A stretch of 64,000 nucleotides of DNA from Apiosordaria backusii (Eukaryota; Ascomycota; Sordariomycetes; Sordariales; Lasiosphaeriaceae): the NCBI GenBank assembly GCA_030549205.1, contig JAUKTV010000008.1, positions 1,674,001 through 1,738,000 on the forward strand, in the 5' to 3' direction. The position numbers were made by a program, and so were the translations under genes. Positions 43,620 through 55,139 of the stretch are shown one piece after another (positions within the stretch are counted from its first letter, which is position 1; every line of letters begins with the position of its first letter). A model generated the notes under the pieces. The model saw nothing but the letters and a program-made list of their open reading frames with translations. It was not told the origin of the DNA and made no database searches.

Positions 43620-45043
43620 GACGACAACGACAAATGATCTGGCTACGGCTACTGAGAGTCTGAGTACGGCCGAGATGGATAATGCTACGTTGATGGACAT
43701 AATGATAACTGAAGATTCGGTTGTTGAGACGGAGGGTGCTACGGCGACGAAGGAGTTGAGGGCAACTGAGAGGGGTACTGCTTCTGCTCGGGCTAGGGCT
43801 ACGAGGGAGAGGAGGAGGTATTAGGTTATGTGTGGTCCTGCTAGGAAGGGTTTGTTATAATTTCATGATGTCTGTTTTGGGTTGTTAAGGATTGGTTTTT
43901 TAGGGCATCGTTGGGAGTTTGACGGAGTAGTGACTTGATTTGGGTTTTTGACAAACCAAATTTGTATATATTCCCATCTTGCTATATATGGATATTTTAC
44001 CAGTTGAGATCATCACTTGAATTTATTTGCTTGTCAGCTACCTGTTTACTTTTTTGACAGGACTGTTTTGCTTTAATATGAGAATGCTTGTTTGCCATGC
44101 TATGGTGTGCTTTTGTGATACACGCAAAGCCTCGTTTTGATGAAGTGAAAATCTCTGGGAGAAGTGAGAAGTCATCATCAAGTTACCTACCTACTCCATC
44201 TGGGAATACATAATGTATGACGTGGGATGAGGGAGATAGAAAGAGGCTGAGTAATGACGTCCACAATAACGGTGAGGCTGGCAAACATTCTCGCCAAGAC
44301 CACCGGACTCATTGGGGAAGCAACTTCTGAGTAAGAGGTTACGTATTTTGGGCCAGTCGTACTTGTCTCAGCGGGATGATATGGTGAGTGGTTTGTTGGG
44401 GAGGAGACTTTATATTTGTGAGTACGAGCATGTATGTTCATCCTTTGATGAGCTACTTTATTGTGTGTGAGACAAACATTCATCATGACCACATTGATAC
44501 CAGCTTCGACATGGCTCTCAGTTACGGGTCTGGGTTAACCGGTTTCGGAGGAAAGATGAGACAGAATATCAGCAGAGGGATTTAATGGACTCCCCTGTCG
44601 ACCTGCCCCTCAGTGGCCTCGCCTCTTTTTGCCCGCGACCGTTGAATCGCAGCGGGTTGCCCCGCGATTGCGATTGCGCTGCCTGCCCCCAACCGCCGTG
44701 GCATGTAAATAAGGTATTCAAACCGACAGGGGACAGGAACAATTCTCACAAGTGTTACCATACACAGGAAACCCTCCCAATGGAAACATCCACCGCCATT
44801 TCAGAGTAAGCAATTGCGTCTCCATCAACCCCGGAATCCTTCAACTGCCAAGTTTCTTTGGTACCGTACGGTCAGCATTTCCCACTTCAGTGACTCAGGC
44901 GAGACCCCACCACAAAACCCCGCGCTCAATTCATCTCGCCTCAATTTCAAGATCCATTGAAGAATCGCAAAACAACGAACCTGAGAGTTCTCTTTGAATT
45001 CCCCGACGACTGAAGCGCAGTGTTGCCCACAGAACAACTCACC
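43620..45043. other. Intergenic region upstream of ADE12
   Basis: 1.4 kb. The plus-strand frame to 43824 (Thr/Glu/Ala-rich) continues past the pseudogene and is probably spurious. The likely ADE12 promoter lies in the last few hundred bases. No RNA gene was seen. Confidence 0.5.
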
Positions 45044-46805
45044 ATGCCGACTACCATTATTCTTGGTTCCCAATGGGGTATGTCATGTCATGTCAACTTC
45101 GTCTTGGCCACCGCTACGGCCAGACGAAAATTTGCGGTCGGATCTGCCGCTAACCCTAACCCTTGACTTTAGGTGACGAGGGCAAAGGCAAGCTCAGCGA
45201 TATCCTTTGCCAGAAGGCCCAGATCTGTGCCCGCGCCGCTGGAGGGCACAATGCAGGCCATTCAGTTGTGTAAGTTTGCCGTGGGGGGTTTTCTTGCTGT
45301 CGTGGAATGAACATTGAGTGGCTAACGGAAAGGGTGTTGTTTTGTGTAGTGCCAATGGCGTTTCGTACGAGTACGGAGATACCTTTATGCCCCTGACTAC
45401 TGTCCGACGACACGCGAATTGACTCTTGTGTTTCTTCCCAACAGCTTTCACCTGCTCCCATCAGGCTTGATCAACCCCAACTGCGAGAACCTCATCGGCT
45501 CGGGCGTCGTCGTCAACGTCGAGGCCTTCTTCAAGGAGCTCAACGCGCTCGAGGAGAAGGGACTGAAGCACGTCCGGGACAAGATCCTCATCAGCGATCG
45601 CGCCCATGTCAACCTCACACTTCACGCCGCCGCCGACCGGGCGGAGGAGGCCCAATTAGAAGGAAACAAAAAGATTGGCACCACCGGCCGCGGTATCGGT
45701 CCCTCATACGCCACCAAGGCCAGCCGCAAGGGTATCCGGGTTCACGAGATCTTCAAGGAGGCTGTCTTTGAGAAGAAGCTCCGCGCCCTGACCGAGGGGT
45801 ACAAGAAAGAGTTTGGCGAGCTTTTCGAGTACGATGTCGAGGAGGAGATTTCCCGCTTCCGCGAGTACAGGAAACTGCTTCCCAACTTTGTTTGCGACGG
45901 CCCCAACTTCATCGACCAGGCCCAGAGGAGCGGGCGGGACCTTTTGGTGGAGGGTGCCAACGCCCTGATGCTGGATATTGACTATGGTACATATCCCTAT
46001 GTGACCAGCAGCAACACTGGTTTGGGTGGCGCCGTCACTGGTCTGGCCTTAGACTACAAGCAGATCAAGGAGGTTATTGGGTACGTTGTACACGCTATTC
46101 CGCGGGTTGAGAAACAAATATGCTAACAGCTGGGAAGTGTCGTAAAAGCTTACACCGTATGTCCCTCGTTACTCATCAAACCACAGCCATGACATGAATA
46201 CTAACCCTTGACAGACCAGAGTTGGCGGTGGTCCCTTCAAGACCGAAGACCTCGGCGAAGCCGGCACCAAGCTCCAGGAGATTGGCCGCGAATGGGGTGT
46301 TTCCACCGGCAGGAGACGTAGATGCGGCTGGCTAGACCTTGTCGTGCTGAAGTACTCCCAGCTCATCAACAACTACACATCCTGGAACCTTACCAGTACG
46401 TTTCGTGTTGCTTAATGGATTGCATCTGGGATTAGCTGACAATACCATCTTTAGAGCTTGACATCTTGGACACTTTCCCTACCATCAAGGTCGCCGTTGC
46501 CTACAAGGACCCCGAGACGGGCGAGACTCTCGAGCACTTCCCTGCCGATCTCGACTACCTTGACACCCTTGAGGTTGTCTACAAGGAGTTTGAGGGGTGG
46601 CAAACACCTATCACCTCGGTGAAGACCTTCGACGCCCTGCCTGCGCAAGCACAGGCCTATGTCAAGTTCATTGAGGAGTTCACTGGTATTCCTGTGAAGT
46701 GGGTCGGCACTGGTCGTATGTTTTCACACTCTCTTTCCCTTCCCTCAACGACGAGTACTGACAATAGACCTCATAGCGGCGCGTGACGACATGATTTACC
46801 TCTAA
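45044..46805 (+). CDS. ade12: Adenylosuccinate synthetase
   Basis: Eight exons (45044-45077, 45173-45269, 45350-45370, 45445-46080, 46138-46156, 46215-46395, 46455-46715, 46777-46805) give 425 residues. The enzyme joins IMP and aspartate using GTP, the first committed step from IMP to AMP. Motifs are the GTP-binding loop GSQWGDEGKGK at residues 8-18 (split by intron 1), [14 protein letters not shown] with the catalytic His, [41 protein letters not shown] and [20 protein letters not shown], where a Lys is usual in GRKRR. Exons 3 (21 nt), 5 (19 nt) and 8 (29 nt) are micro-exons, required for the family sequence (SYDFHLLPSG; VVKAYTTRVGG). The intron 3 donor is GTACGG. The short C-terminus is PARDDMIYL. 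The length matches fungal orthologues. Confidence 0.96.
45150..45163 (+). repeat. Short telomere-like repeat in ADE12 intron 1
   Basis: CTAACCCTAACCCT, more than two TTAGGG units on the opposite strand, lies 8 nt before the acceptor of intron 1. CTAAC also fits a branch site, so this tract may serve as the branch region. Confidence 0.6.
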
Positions 46806-49800
46806 GCACAAGTATGTGTACTGTCCGCGGGTGGTGAATAGTAGAGAGCGTTAGACTCATAGATTCCCTTTCTTTTTTTGTGTAAAGAGAAGGGGGGGGA
46901 GGGGTAAAAAGATATTGGGAGGCAATTGGCGTCCCGTTTTTTCCTGTTTGTTTATCCATTGTCACATAACCTACAAAGCCATGGCGTCCTGTTAGGATTG
47001 TTTGGACGTCGCCTTCTGGAGTCTTTGAAAAATACCCATTTTAGAATGTTGACTGATTTGCTTCGTCTGTTTTGTTCAGCTGTGATAGGTATTCACTGTG
47101 CTCTAAGATGTACATTTAGGCGTTATTAAGGGTAGGTGATGTCGATGGATGATACTCTCACAACACCTTTCCCCATATTTTTCTTGAATATTTCGCGCTC
47201 TTACAGATGACGAAAGTCGGCCCCCATCTGCCATCCTAGCTGTGGAAACATTCTTCCAGGTCGAATTGTCATTTATTATCCAGCGATACCCCCTGTTGAC
47301 GATCCTCTCACCCCATCACAACAACGATGCCTTACAGATGAAGCCTACTAGCCCCCTTCATCTCTTCAAAAAAAAGTTATTCTAACCTGCCCCTCAACGG
47401 TGCGCTCGTCCTGTCGAGGTAAACCTGTTTCATGCCTTTATTACAATGAAGCAAAACCAAATGTCGCCCTTGCAAATAGAAGCACTCTTGAAATCTATCC
47501 CAGGTTGGGAATTCTTATGAGTTGGCCAAGATTGGGGAGGGGGGAGGGGGGGGGGGGGGGGGGCGGCGACGAAACCATGACTAGATTGGGATTGTTTGAC
47601 GATAGTCGAGAAATGTGTGAAATATACTTGCGAGGGGTGTATTAAGAAGGCGAACTCGGTGTTGCTTGTGGTTGTTACTGCTCTGGCAATATTTCTCATA
47701 CAAACTGACCGGCATGTTTCAGATATGTAATAATACTTCAGCTACCTACGTACCTTACCTTCCTAGGTGAGACGAGCAAATGAAATATGATGTAAGAAAA
47801 GTGGTAGGTAGTGTGTTCATATAGAGAGAGCTCGCGCAAAAAGCGATATAATGTTTACCGTTATTTCTGTTAGAAACGGCGTTCCTAGTTACGGTTGCTA
47901 TATGGGAAGGCGGAAAGAAGAGTACCCCCTGATGGGGAAGGAGGTTGTTTGACTTTTTATACCTACCTAGCATCTTGTGATGTTCTAGAAACTGGACACA
48001 ATCACGTCTCGTTGTACTCTGCCCAGGGTAGATACTGCCGGGTATCTAGTCATCATTCCCATTTATGTGTTGTCTGTTTGACATGGAAGCCACAATGAGC
48101 ACTAGCATCTTGCTATTTCATGGTTAAAAAGGTTCCCAGAACACACGTTGGTGTGTTAGGCTTTCAGTTGCAAGTAGTGGGTAGGTAGGTATATGTGAAG
48201 TCATGTATCTAGTTTAATCAAGTAGATATCTCAGCGAGACATGAAGTAGGGTATGAACCGAGATCTAGTTTGTCCAGTAGCAATCCTGATTCCTGCTCTA
48301 TTGTCAGGTTTCAGATTCTTTGAGATCTTGAATACAAGGCATAGGCACGCAGTTCTGTATTCTTACGGCTAGATCAGGTTACCCGGTGTAGTTCCTTGGG
48401 TAAGGTATCTTTCGCCGCCCCCCCCTCCTCGATGCTATCAGCTTCTTCTACCCCAGCCCCGGCATATGCTCGTTTCACACCATCGTTCACATATGTTCTG
48501 TCACTAGTGAAACGGAGACTGAGCTGTCTCGTCTTGCCCCCATTCTGGACTCATGACTTTGACGTAAAGCCTCTTGCTGTCATTAGTTGAACACGCACAC
48601 CACTCTCTGCCCTGCCGTGTCAAAGGATATGCGAGGCAAGATGGTCATGTCACAGGTCATAGCGATAGAAAGAAGACCAGTAGAAGTCGTCGAGGCTGTG
48701 TAGAGAAGGTCATCTTTTGGAATAGTCCGGCCTTGGTGCTGCAAGCGCACGGGCTCGGGGACTACTACGGGACATAGCTTCTCCTCAAACGAATTCCATG
48801 ATGGCGTTGCCCTCTAGCGCCCGTGAAGAAGAGGGGTATGATTGTGTGAATTTTCTTCTTTTCCGTGTGGCTGCCCTGCTACGCCATGCCGGAAACGCAG
48901 TGAATTCTGCCTTGGTGTTCTTGGTGGGAAATCCAAATCCAAGAGGTTGGATAAAGTGGTCAAGCGACTACTGCGGTGTTTCGAGATGATATCATGTGAA
49001 GTGAGGTATATAGCTCAACATCCATCAACACCTTTCCCTCCATCACAATACTACCACAGGTTGTAGGAAAGGACCCAGATCGAGTATCACTCGAGGAGCG
49101 GTGAGGATGCAAGATGTTTAACGACGGTGCATCCCCCGCAATGGCGAGAATAGCGGCGGGACATTGTTGAATCGGTTTGCCTCTGTCTTGGTTCCCCAGG
49201 GCTCGTCGAAGAGCACTGGCTGTCGACAGAGCGAACAGACACCTGCCGTGACACACAGACACACACACTTGAGGTGTAAGTGAGAGCGTTCTAAGCCCGT
49301 TGCAGTCTAGAGCCTTGGGAAACCCCTCTCGTGCTCAAGATCGAACAAATCTTGGTGCGGCATTCGCAAGGACGGGAAGGGCATCATTGACCGTGCTTGC
49401 AGCATGCATAACAGTATGCAGAGCACGGTGATTTTCTGTGTTTTTTTCTTCGCTTTCGCAAGCTTGACTTGCTTTCATTCCCCTCATGACCGGGGACTCT
49501 CATGTGAAGAGGGGCCGGCCGGGACGGGCAGTGCCTGGCCTAGGTTTGTGATGCCGAGAAACGCGCTCGATGGTAAAATGTCCGAGCGACATGGCCGGCA
49601 TGAGAAACAAAACGTGACAGGAAATCATCCTCTGGAGTTCTGGGTGAACACGCACGGCCGTGGTAGATCGTGAGCTTTCCACTTGGTAGCAGTGTCCAAG
49701 CGGTATGTACTAGCAACCTGGTAATTAGAGAAGACAAGGCGCCAGCCGATAGTGAGTGTACATCGTTGATATTACCACTCCATCGACCAGCGGTCATTCT

Positions 49801-52800
49801 GCCGATGACAGTCTTACATGCGGGGTGTGGATGGATTCGAGGGCACTGCTCGTCAGGTTTGCAATCCGATCCTCTCCTCCGAACCGAGAGGGCCCCTGGG
49901 GTTGTGCTACACGGGCGAATGTAACCATTTTGAATCGCAATATTGTGCTGAGGGCTTTGTTATTGATGGGGTTGTGGACTTGTTGAAGATCCCCTCACCG
50001 AAGGTATTCGGCCGAGCTTGATTCCTTCTCAAACAGGAAATCGTGCAACACCACTGTAACATGGCTCCATGATAGCTTTGTAGTGTTTGAAGTCCCTGTG
50101 ATGGTATCACCTCAGAAGACCATGAAACGGAGGTGGGGAGATGCTTCAGAAACCCTTGGTCCGGGGGAGGTTGAACCAGCCGCGGGGTTCAGTGGCTGGT
50201 TGGTGCACACAGCACCGACGCACAGACCATAAATGATTTATGTTGCAATGAACTCTGCTGCACTACAACCAAAACCAAAAGACTCAACTCTCGCGCCATC
50301 GAGTTTGTTCTTCCCAGCAGTCTCCAATCGTTCGCTGCGGTTGGTGGTATTTCAACCAAGATTTCAATGGTACTGCAGACGCGCGCTCCCAGAGCAGCAG
50401 GGGTCCATTAACCGAGTTCGATGCCAGGTACGCGCCGCAACGGTCGGCTCCCAAGCAGCTGTCCAGCCATCTACTTACCGTTATCGAGACGGAGGACAGA
50501 CCAGGCCATCACTCTTGTACAAATAAACAGAATGACCATCACAAATCACGGCTGTCCTCTTGTGAAGGCCTGGTCGGCGATCCGGGCGATCTGAGATGAG
50601 CCGCAAGGGTTCTCGACAATGCCGATCTCGAACCGTTGAGGCTCTGGAGCTGGCCCGACCGCGTCAACTGTCTGATCGACGACTTGGGCTCTGTCGGGAC
50701 TTTGCTACCTTGCTCCGTTTTGGTTTCAACAACTTTCACTTCTTCACGGACCAGTACAGATACCTCCGGTGCAAGGCAAGACTCTCGGGCAATCAAACGG
50801 AGCCATCTTGAATGTTGTTAGTGAGGCGTCGAACCCAAGCGCCTTCTGGGAAACAGGGAGACGAATGGTCTTTGAAATTCGAACAGGCATCAAGTTTGTC
50901 CATGATCAGCCCTTCCGGATCAAGACTGACAAGGGTTTTCTTGACCTATGAGCTTGTCTTATGTCCTACTCGCGGGGAGAGGTATCAAGCCATAAGCAAT
51001 ATCGAGTTTGCCCGGAACATGTGAGAGCACCACGCTCACCTTGAATGTGCAGCATGCACTACGCTTACCATATCGTTCAAGCCACCGAGAGCTCACTTGG
51101 AGCTCTCGAAGGCACAAATCTTACTGTGGATGCTGAGGGGCTTGCTGCCACTGGGCTTCTGGCTGTCTTCTTGCTCTTTCTGCAGCTCAAGCTTAGCGTC
51201 GACCGTAGGTCAAATACAGACAAGAAAGCGTGAAGCAACGGAATAGCATACCTTCCCTTTTGAGCCCCATTGAATCATCAATGAATGAAACATACAGCGC
51301 CACCAACTCTTGCCTCAAGCCCCTTCAGACACCCAAGGCGGCCTCTTGCTGTGGGAAGGATTCAAGAACGTTATCTCACGCCCCCACAGAAGCAAGCTGG
51401 CAGGAATTATTGCCTCCTGGAAATTTACCCCGCCTGTCTGTGCCTGGGAGAGATGCGCCTCAGCGGCAAAGGACAAGAAGGCCGAAAAAGCAGCAGGTAC
51501 CTCATTCGAAAAATCTTCAAAGATAACATTGCAGTCTAAGTGGGGGTAAAAAGGGGCAGGAAACGGAGAGAAGGGACAAACTGCTCAAGTTGGAGGCGAT
51601 CAAGACGTTAGGAGATGTATGTTTTCTTTTTCTCAATCACTAACTTCGAAATAGGCACCAATACTACCTAGTGGGGTTCTTTTTCCTGTGTCAAGTTAAT
51701 GGGCCCAGCATCAGGTCACACAAACCACACTTGAGGGCGGGATCCGATTCGGCTTCCCAGAGATGTGGGTGAGACGGGATGATGCTGCAAGTGATTGAAG
51801 AAGCTTTGGTATTGGCTGGCTCGCCCAGGCCAGTTCAGCCCAAGTCTGGGAAGGATCCACGCACCGGACGTCCTCCGCCTCTGCCTCTGCCTCTGCCCTA
51901 GAGTCTTGGAATTGGAAGGCCTCTTGAATACGATGGAGAGCTGAAGCTTCTATTCCTAACTGCCGGCGCAAAACACAGCCAAAGACGTCACAAAAAGACG
52001 GGAACAAGGCCACCGGCAGGCCTCGGTGAATCCGCCGGCAAGGTTAGGCGACCTGAGTAGAAGCGAGTCGGCACAGAAAACGGCCGGCCAGACAGCTGGG
52101 CCGCACCCCGGCTGCTCTTCTTTCCTGTTCCACCGATACTTCTATGCATGCTCATACTATGGAAACAAGAGGGAGTTGGAGGGTGGATGGTGGATTGGGG
52201 GGGAGCATTTCGCTCTTGGAAACTCCCCCTTGGAAACTACGACTCCTGCAGAGAGCACCCACACTATCGGTTCTCGAAACGGGGCAGGCTTTGATATCAT
52301 TGGGGGAAGCTCCAAGAGCTCACAACCCTGTCCGTTCTATGTTGCAAAGAATGAGACCACCATAACGGCTCTTCGCCTTTTGCAAGAACATCTACGTCAA
52401 CCGAGCCACCAATATCCAATGAAGCAGGACTCGAGTGGATATTTCAGTCGGGTTGGTTGGCGGCGTAATGTTCTCAACCTTCCTACGGAGTAACGGTACG
52501 GATATAGGACCGCAGAACCCCACCTTTAAAGGAAATATCATGACTTCACTGTACCACAACCGTGCGCACCAATGTGGCAGAGTTCGATGTCATTTGCCGT
52601 TGATCGGGTGAAAAGCTGAGCGTTCATCGGATATTCGGATTTGTGTTATTGTCAGGCTCACTTTCGCTGGAAAACGACCAGCAACACTTCTGTCTGAGAG
52701 CCACCACTACCGGTATATTCCAGTTCTAACCGCATCACTCATGATTCCTGTGGGTTGGGGGTTGTTGGATGCAGCCCGCCGGGCTGGGTGTACATAAGAC

Positions 52801-55139
52801 AATTGTAGAGGTGGGGCCAGCGTTGATGCGATGCGTCTGGTGCACAGTCAGCTTGGCTGCCACGCGAGTTATGCCGTCTTCGTCTTTCTAGCCTGGAAAC
52901 TACACCATCTCACACATTCTAGCTCCTTGGGCAAACCACTCCTACAGCTCCTGGCGCAACCAAGACCAGCTCCTCATCGAATGAACTTCTACAGACAGAC
53001 TCTGTGGCCTTGGTTTCTATCCCCATGTTTCCCACCTCAGTTAGCACCCACACTATCTTTGGTGACGGCATGTCCGTGACGAAAGGGTGGGCGCTGCCGT
53101 CTCCACAGCGGGAGCTCTGCCACGTGCTAGCGGTGATCACCCCTCGCCCATCGCCGTTCTTCGGTCGTTGACATGCATTGACCTGAATCAAATAGGCGAA
53201 AATCATCATCTCGTAAAGTTGAAAAGAGACATTAAAGAAACAAGCATGCGGAGCTTGCCGTTCAGACACAACATTGGAGCTCAGGGGCTCTCAATGGAGT
53301 CAATCTTCAGCATGTTTGTTACTGTATGTATGAGCTGTTGTTGTCCTAGGACATCATGCCCGGACCCCGTACTTTGCAGGTCGAGACTCCATCTCATTAC
53401 ACATCATGACATGGCGACAACACAAACCAAGGATGCCTGGCTTGCCCGGCCACAACAACATACACAGTAAGCGCAAGGGCGGGGACATCCGGAACATCAT
53501 CACAGTCAGAGAGCCTCAGAACCCGCCCTGCTTCCATTCTCATGCGCCGTGTCTAGCTCCGGGGGAGATGTCTGAGTCTGCTGTCTGGTACAAGAGACAC
53601 ACGGCCGGGCTCCAATCAGGAAGAATGGCTTTGTCTTTCCCCGGAGGCACAGACCATCAGCATGAACGACGCCATCGTCAAAGTGTGCGGGACGATGTCT
53701 ATGTACACTATGATTTCTTGCTCTGGACTGTGTTGTTGAGGGGCCAAAACGGTAAGACTACCGTTACCCATCCGTCGTCAAAATAAACGGTGGCCCCCCT
53801 GATGATTTGATCCCCTGGGTGCTGGAAAGGGAGAGGTTAAAAGCAGTTGCCCAAAGCGACCCCTGCAATCCCTTTTCTTGACCTCTGTCGTCGTGCCATC
53901 GGCGCCATCACTTCAGCAGCGAACCCCACTGCAGAAGCAACAGGACCAGGGACATGGACAGGGCTGATACCTTTTATCCCCTATCCGTAATTAGCGTTGG
54001 GAGCCCACCCACGGTGCGCCGTCCTCCCATGCTTTTCCAAGTTCCCGTCTCCCAAAAGACTGTCTCTTCCCCCCCGTTGCGCGATACAACGGCAGCGAAA
54101 GGCCAGGAACGGTGGTCCTGCCTGAGCGCTCTCCTCCTGCATCGAGAGGCGTCTTAAGAGAAGCTGCTAAGACCCCATTTTTATGTTTTTCTGCTGCTCA
54201 CCCTTTTTCCCCCTGAGAAAATTGCGGTCCAAGATTCTGGATTTCTTGACCCTCACCCCAAGAAACGAAACGCCGCAGTGACTTGTTCCTCCTGCTTCCT
54301 TCCCGTGGAGACCGGACCACCCCGAGACCTAAAGACTGCTGCTCAACACCGGCACTGCCATCATTATCTCCAGTCACACACACAGCGTCCAGTCCCTAAG
54401 TCGCACAACCCGGACAGCCCGCGAGCTTCCATCCCGCTGTCCCTCCCGACACGTCCTTCACTCAATATCTCGTGCATCCAGCGTCCCGTCTCAACCAAAG
54501 CGTGACGTTGCGTCGGAACAAATTACGATCCCGCCTCACTGAGCTGCAGACCTGCTGAAGGAGAATCCACAGCTCACTGAAGACGCGCCAACGAAGGGAC
54601 CAGTCCAGCAGTGCCAAGGCGCTCTTATTTCGGTCTACCGCAGTACGGGACCTTCGACAGCTTCTCACCCAGGAACCGGCCTCTTTCAAGGGCCCTCTGT
54701 ACCAAAACAACTCGACCAAAAACCCGCCGATTCTACTTTTGCGCAGCCATGCCCCGCCTGGTTCTCTGGGATCTTCTACCGCATTGTTGATACACCTGTC
54801 TGAAACACAGGGCCCCCCTCCACGATTGACCAAAGATTGTACGACATCCTTCCGCTGAGAATTCTTGGGACCTCTGGAACGGACGGGGAATGGGACGCGA
54901 GTAGCAACTTTAATAGTCTGTTACAATTACCGGCCAACAGGCAGCAGATCTCCGGGACAAGCCAAAACGACTTGGACTTGGACGCCGTCGACGATTTAGT
55001 CCCACAGATCCTCACCCGCAGGAACCACTCGAACCATACACTGCATCCTGCAGCTGGACGACGATACCAGAAACAGGCGGAAGAACGACAAGTTCAGTTG
55101 AAAGAAGAGAAAGGATACCAGCCATATATATACACACAC
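46806..55139. other. Long gene-poor region upstream of the RING-PH-vWA gene
   Basis: 8.3 kb holds no open frame with domain features, no paired splice sites giving a family-like protein, no tRNA or rRNA, and no obvious transposon ends. The longest frames (52026-52493, 155 codons; 53087-53470, 127 codons) look random. Base composition is mixed, not strongly AT-rich, so heavy RIP decay is not evident by eye. A G18 run lies at 47546-47563. The last kilobase is pyrimidine-rich and probably contains the leader of the downstream gene. Frame 54837-55139 is open upstream of that gene's ATG but has no ATG of its own. Confidence 0.55.
47546..47563. repeat. Poly-G tract of 18 after a GGGG-A-rich stretch
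   Basis: Eighteen G bases directly follow shorter G-runs (GGGGAGGGGGGA), a strong G-quadruplex candidate. The assembly length may be unreliable. Confidence 0.7.

Noticed and set aside
52026..52493. 155-codon plus-strand frame in the gene-poor region
   Set aside because: Mixed composition with no recognisable domain, no transcript-like context and no splice continuation.
54837..55139. N-terminal extension of the RING-PH-vWA protein
   Set aside because: The frame is open but has no ATG, and no clear upstream exon was found; the ATG at 55140 was kept.
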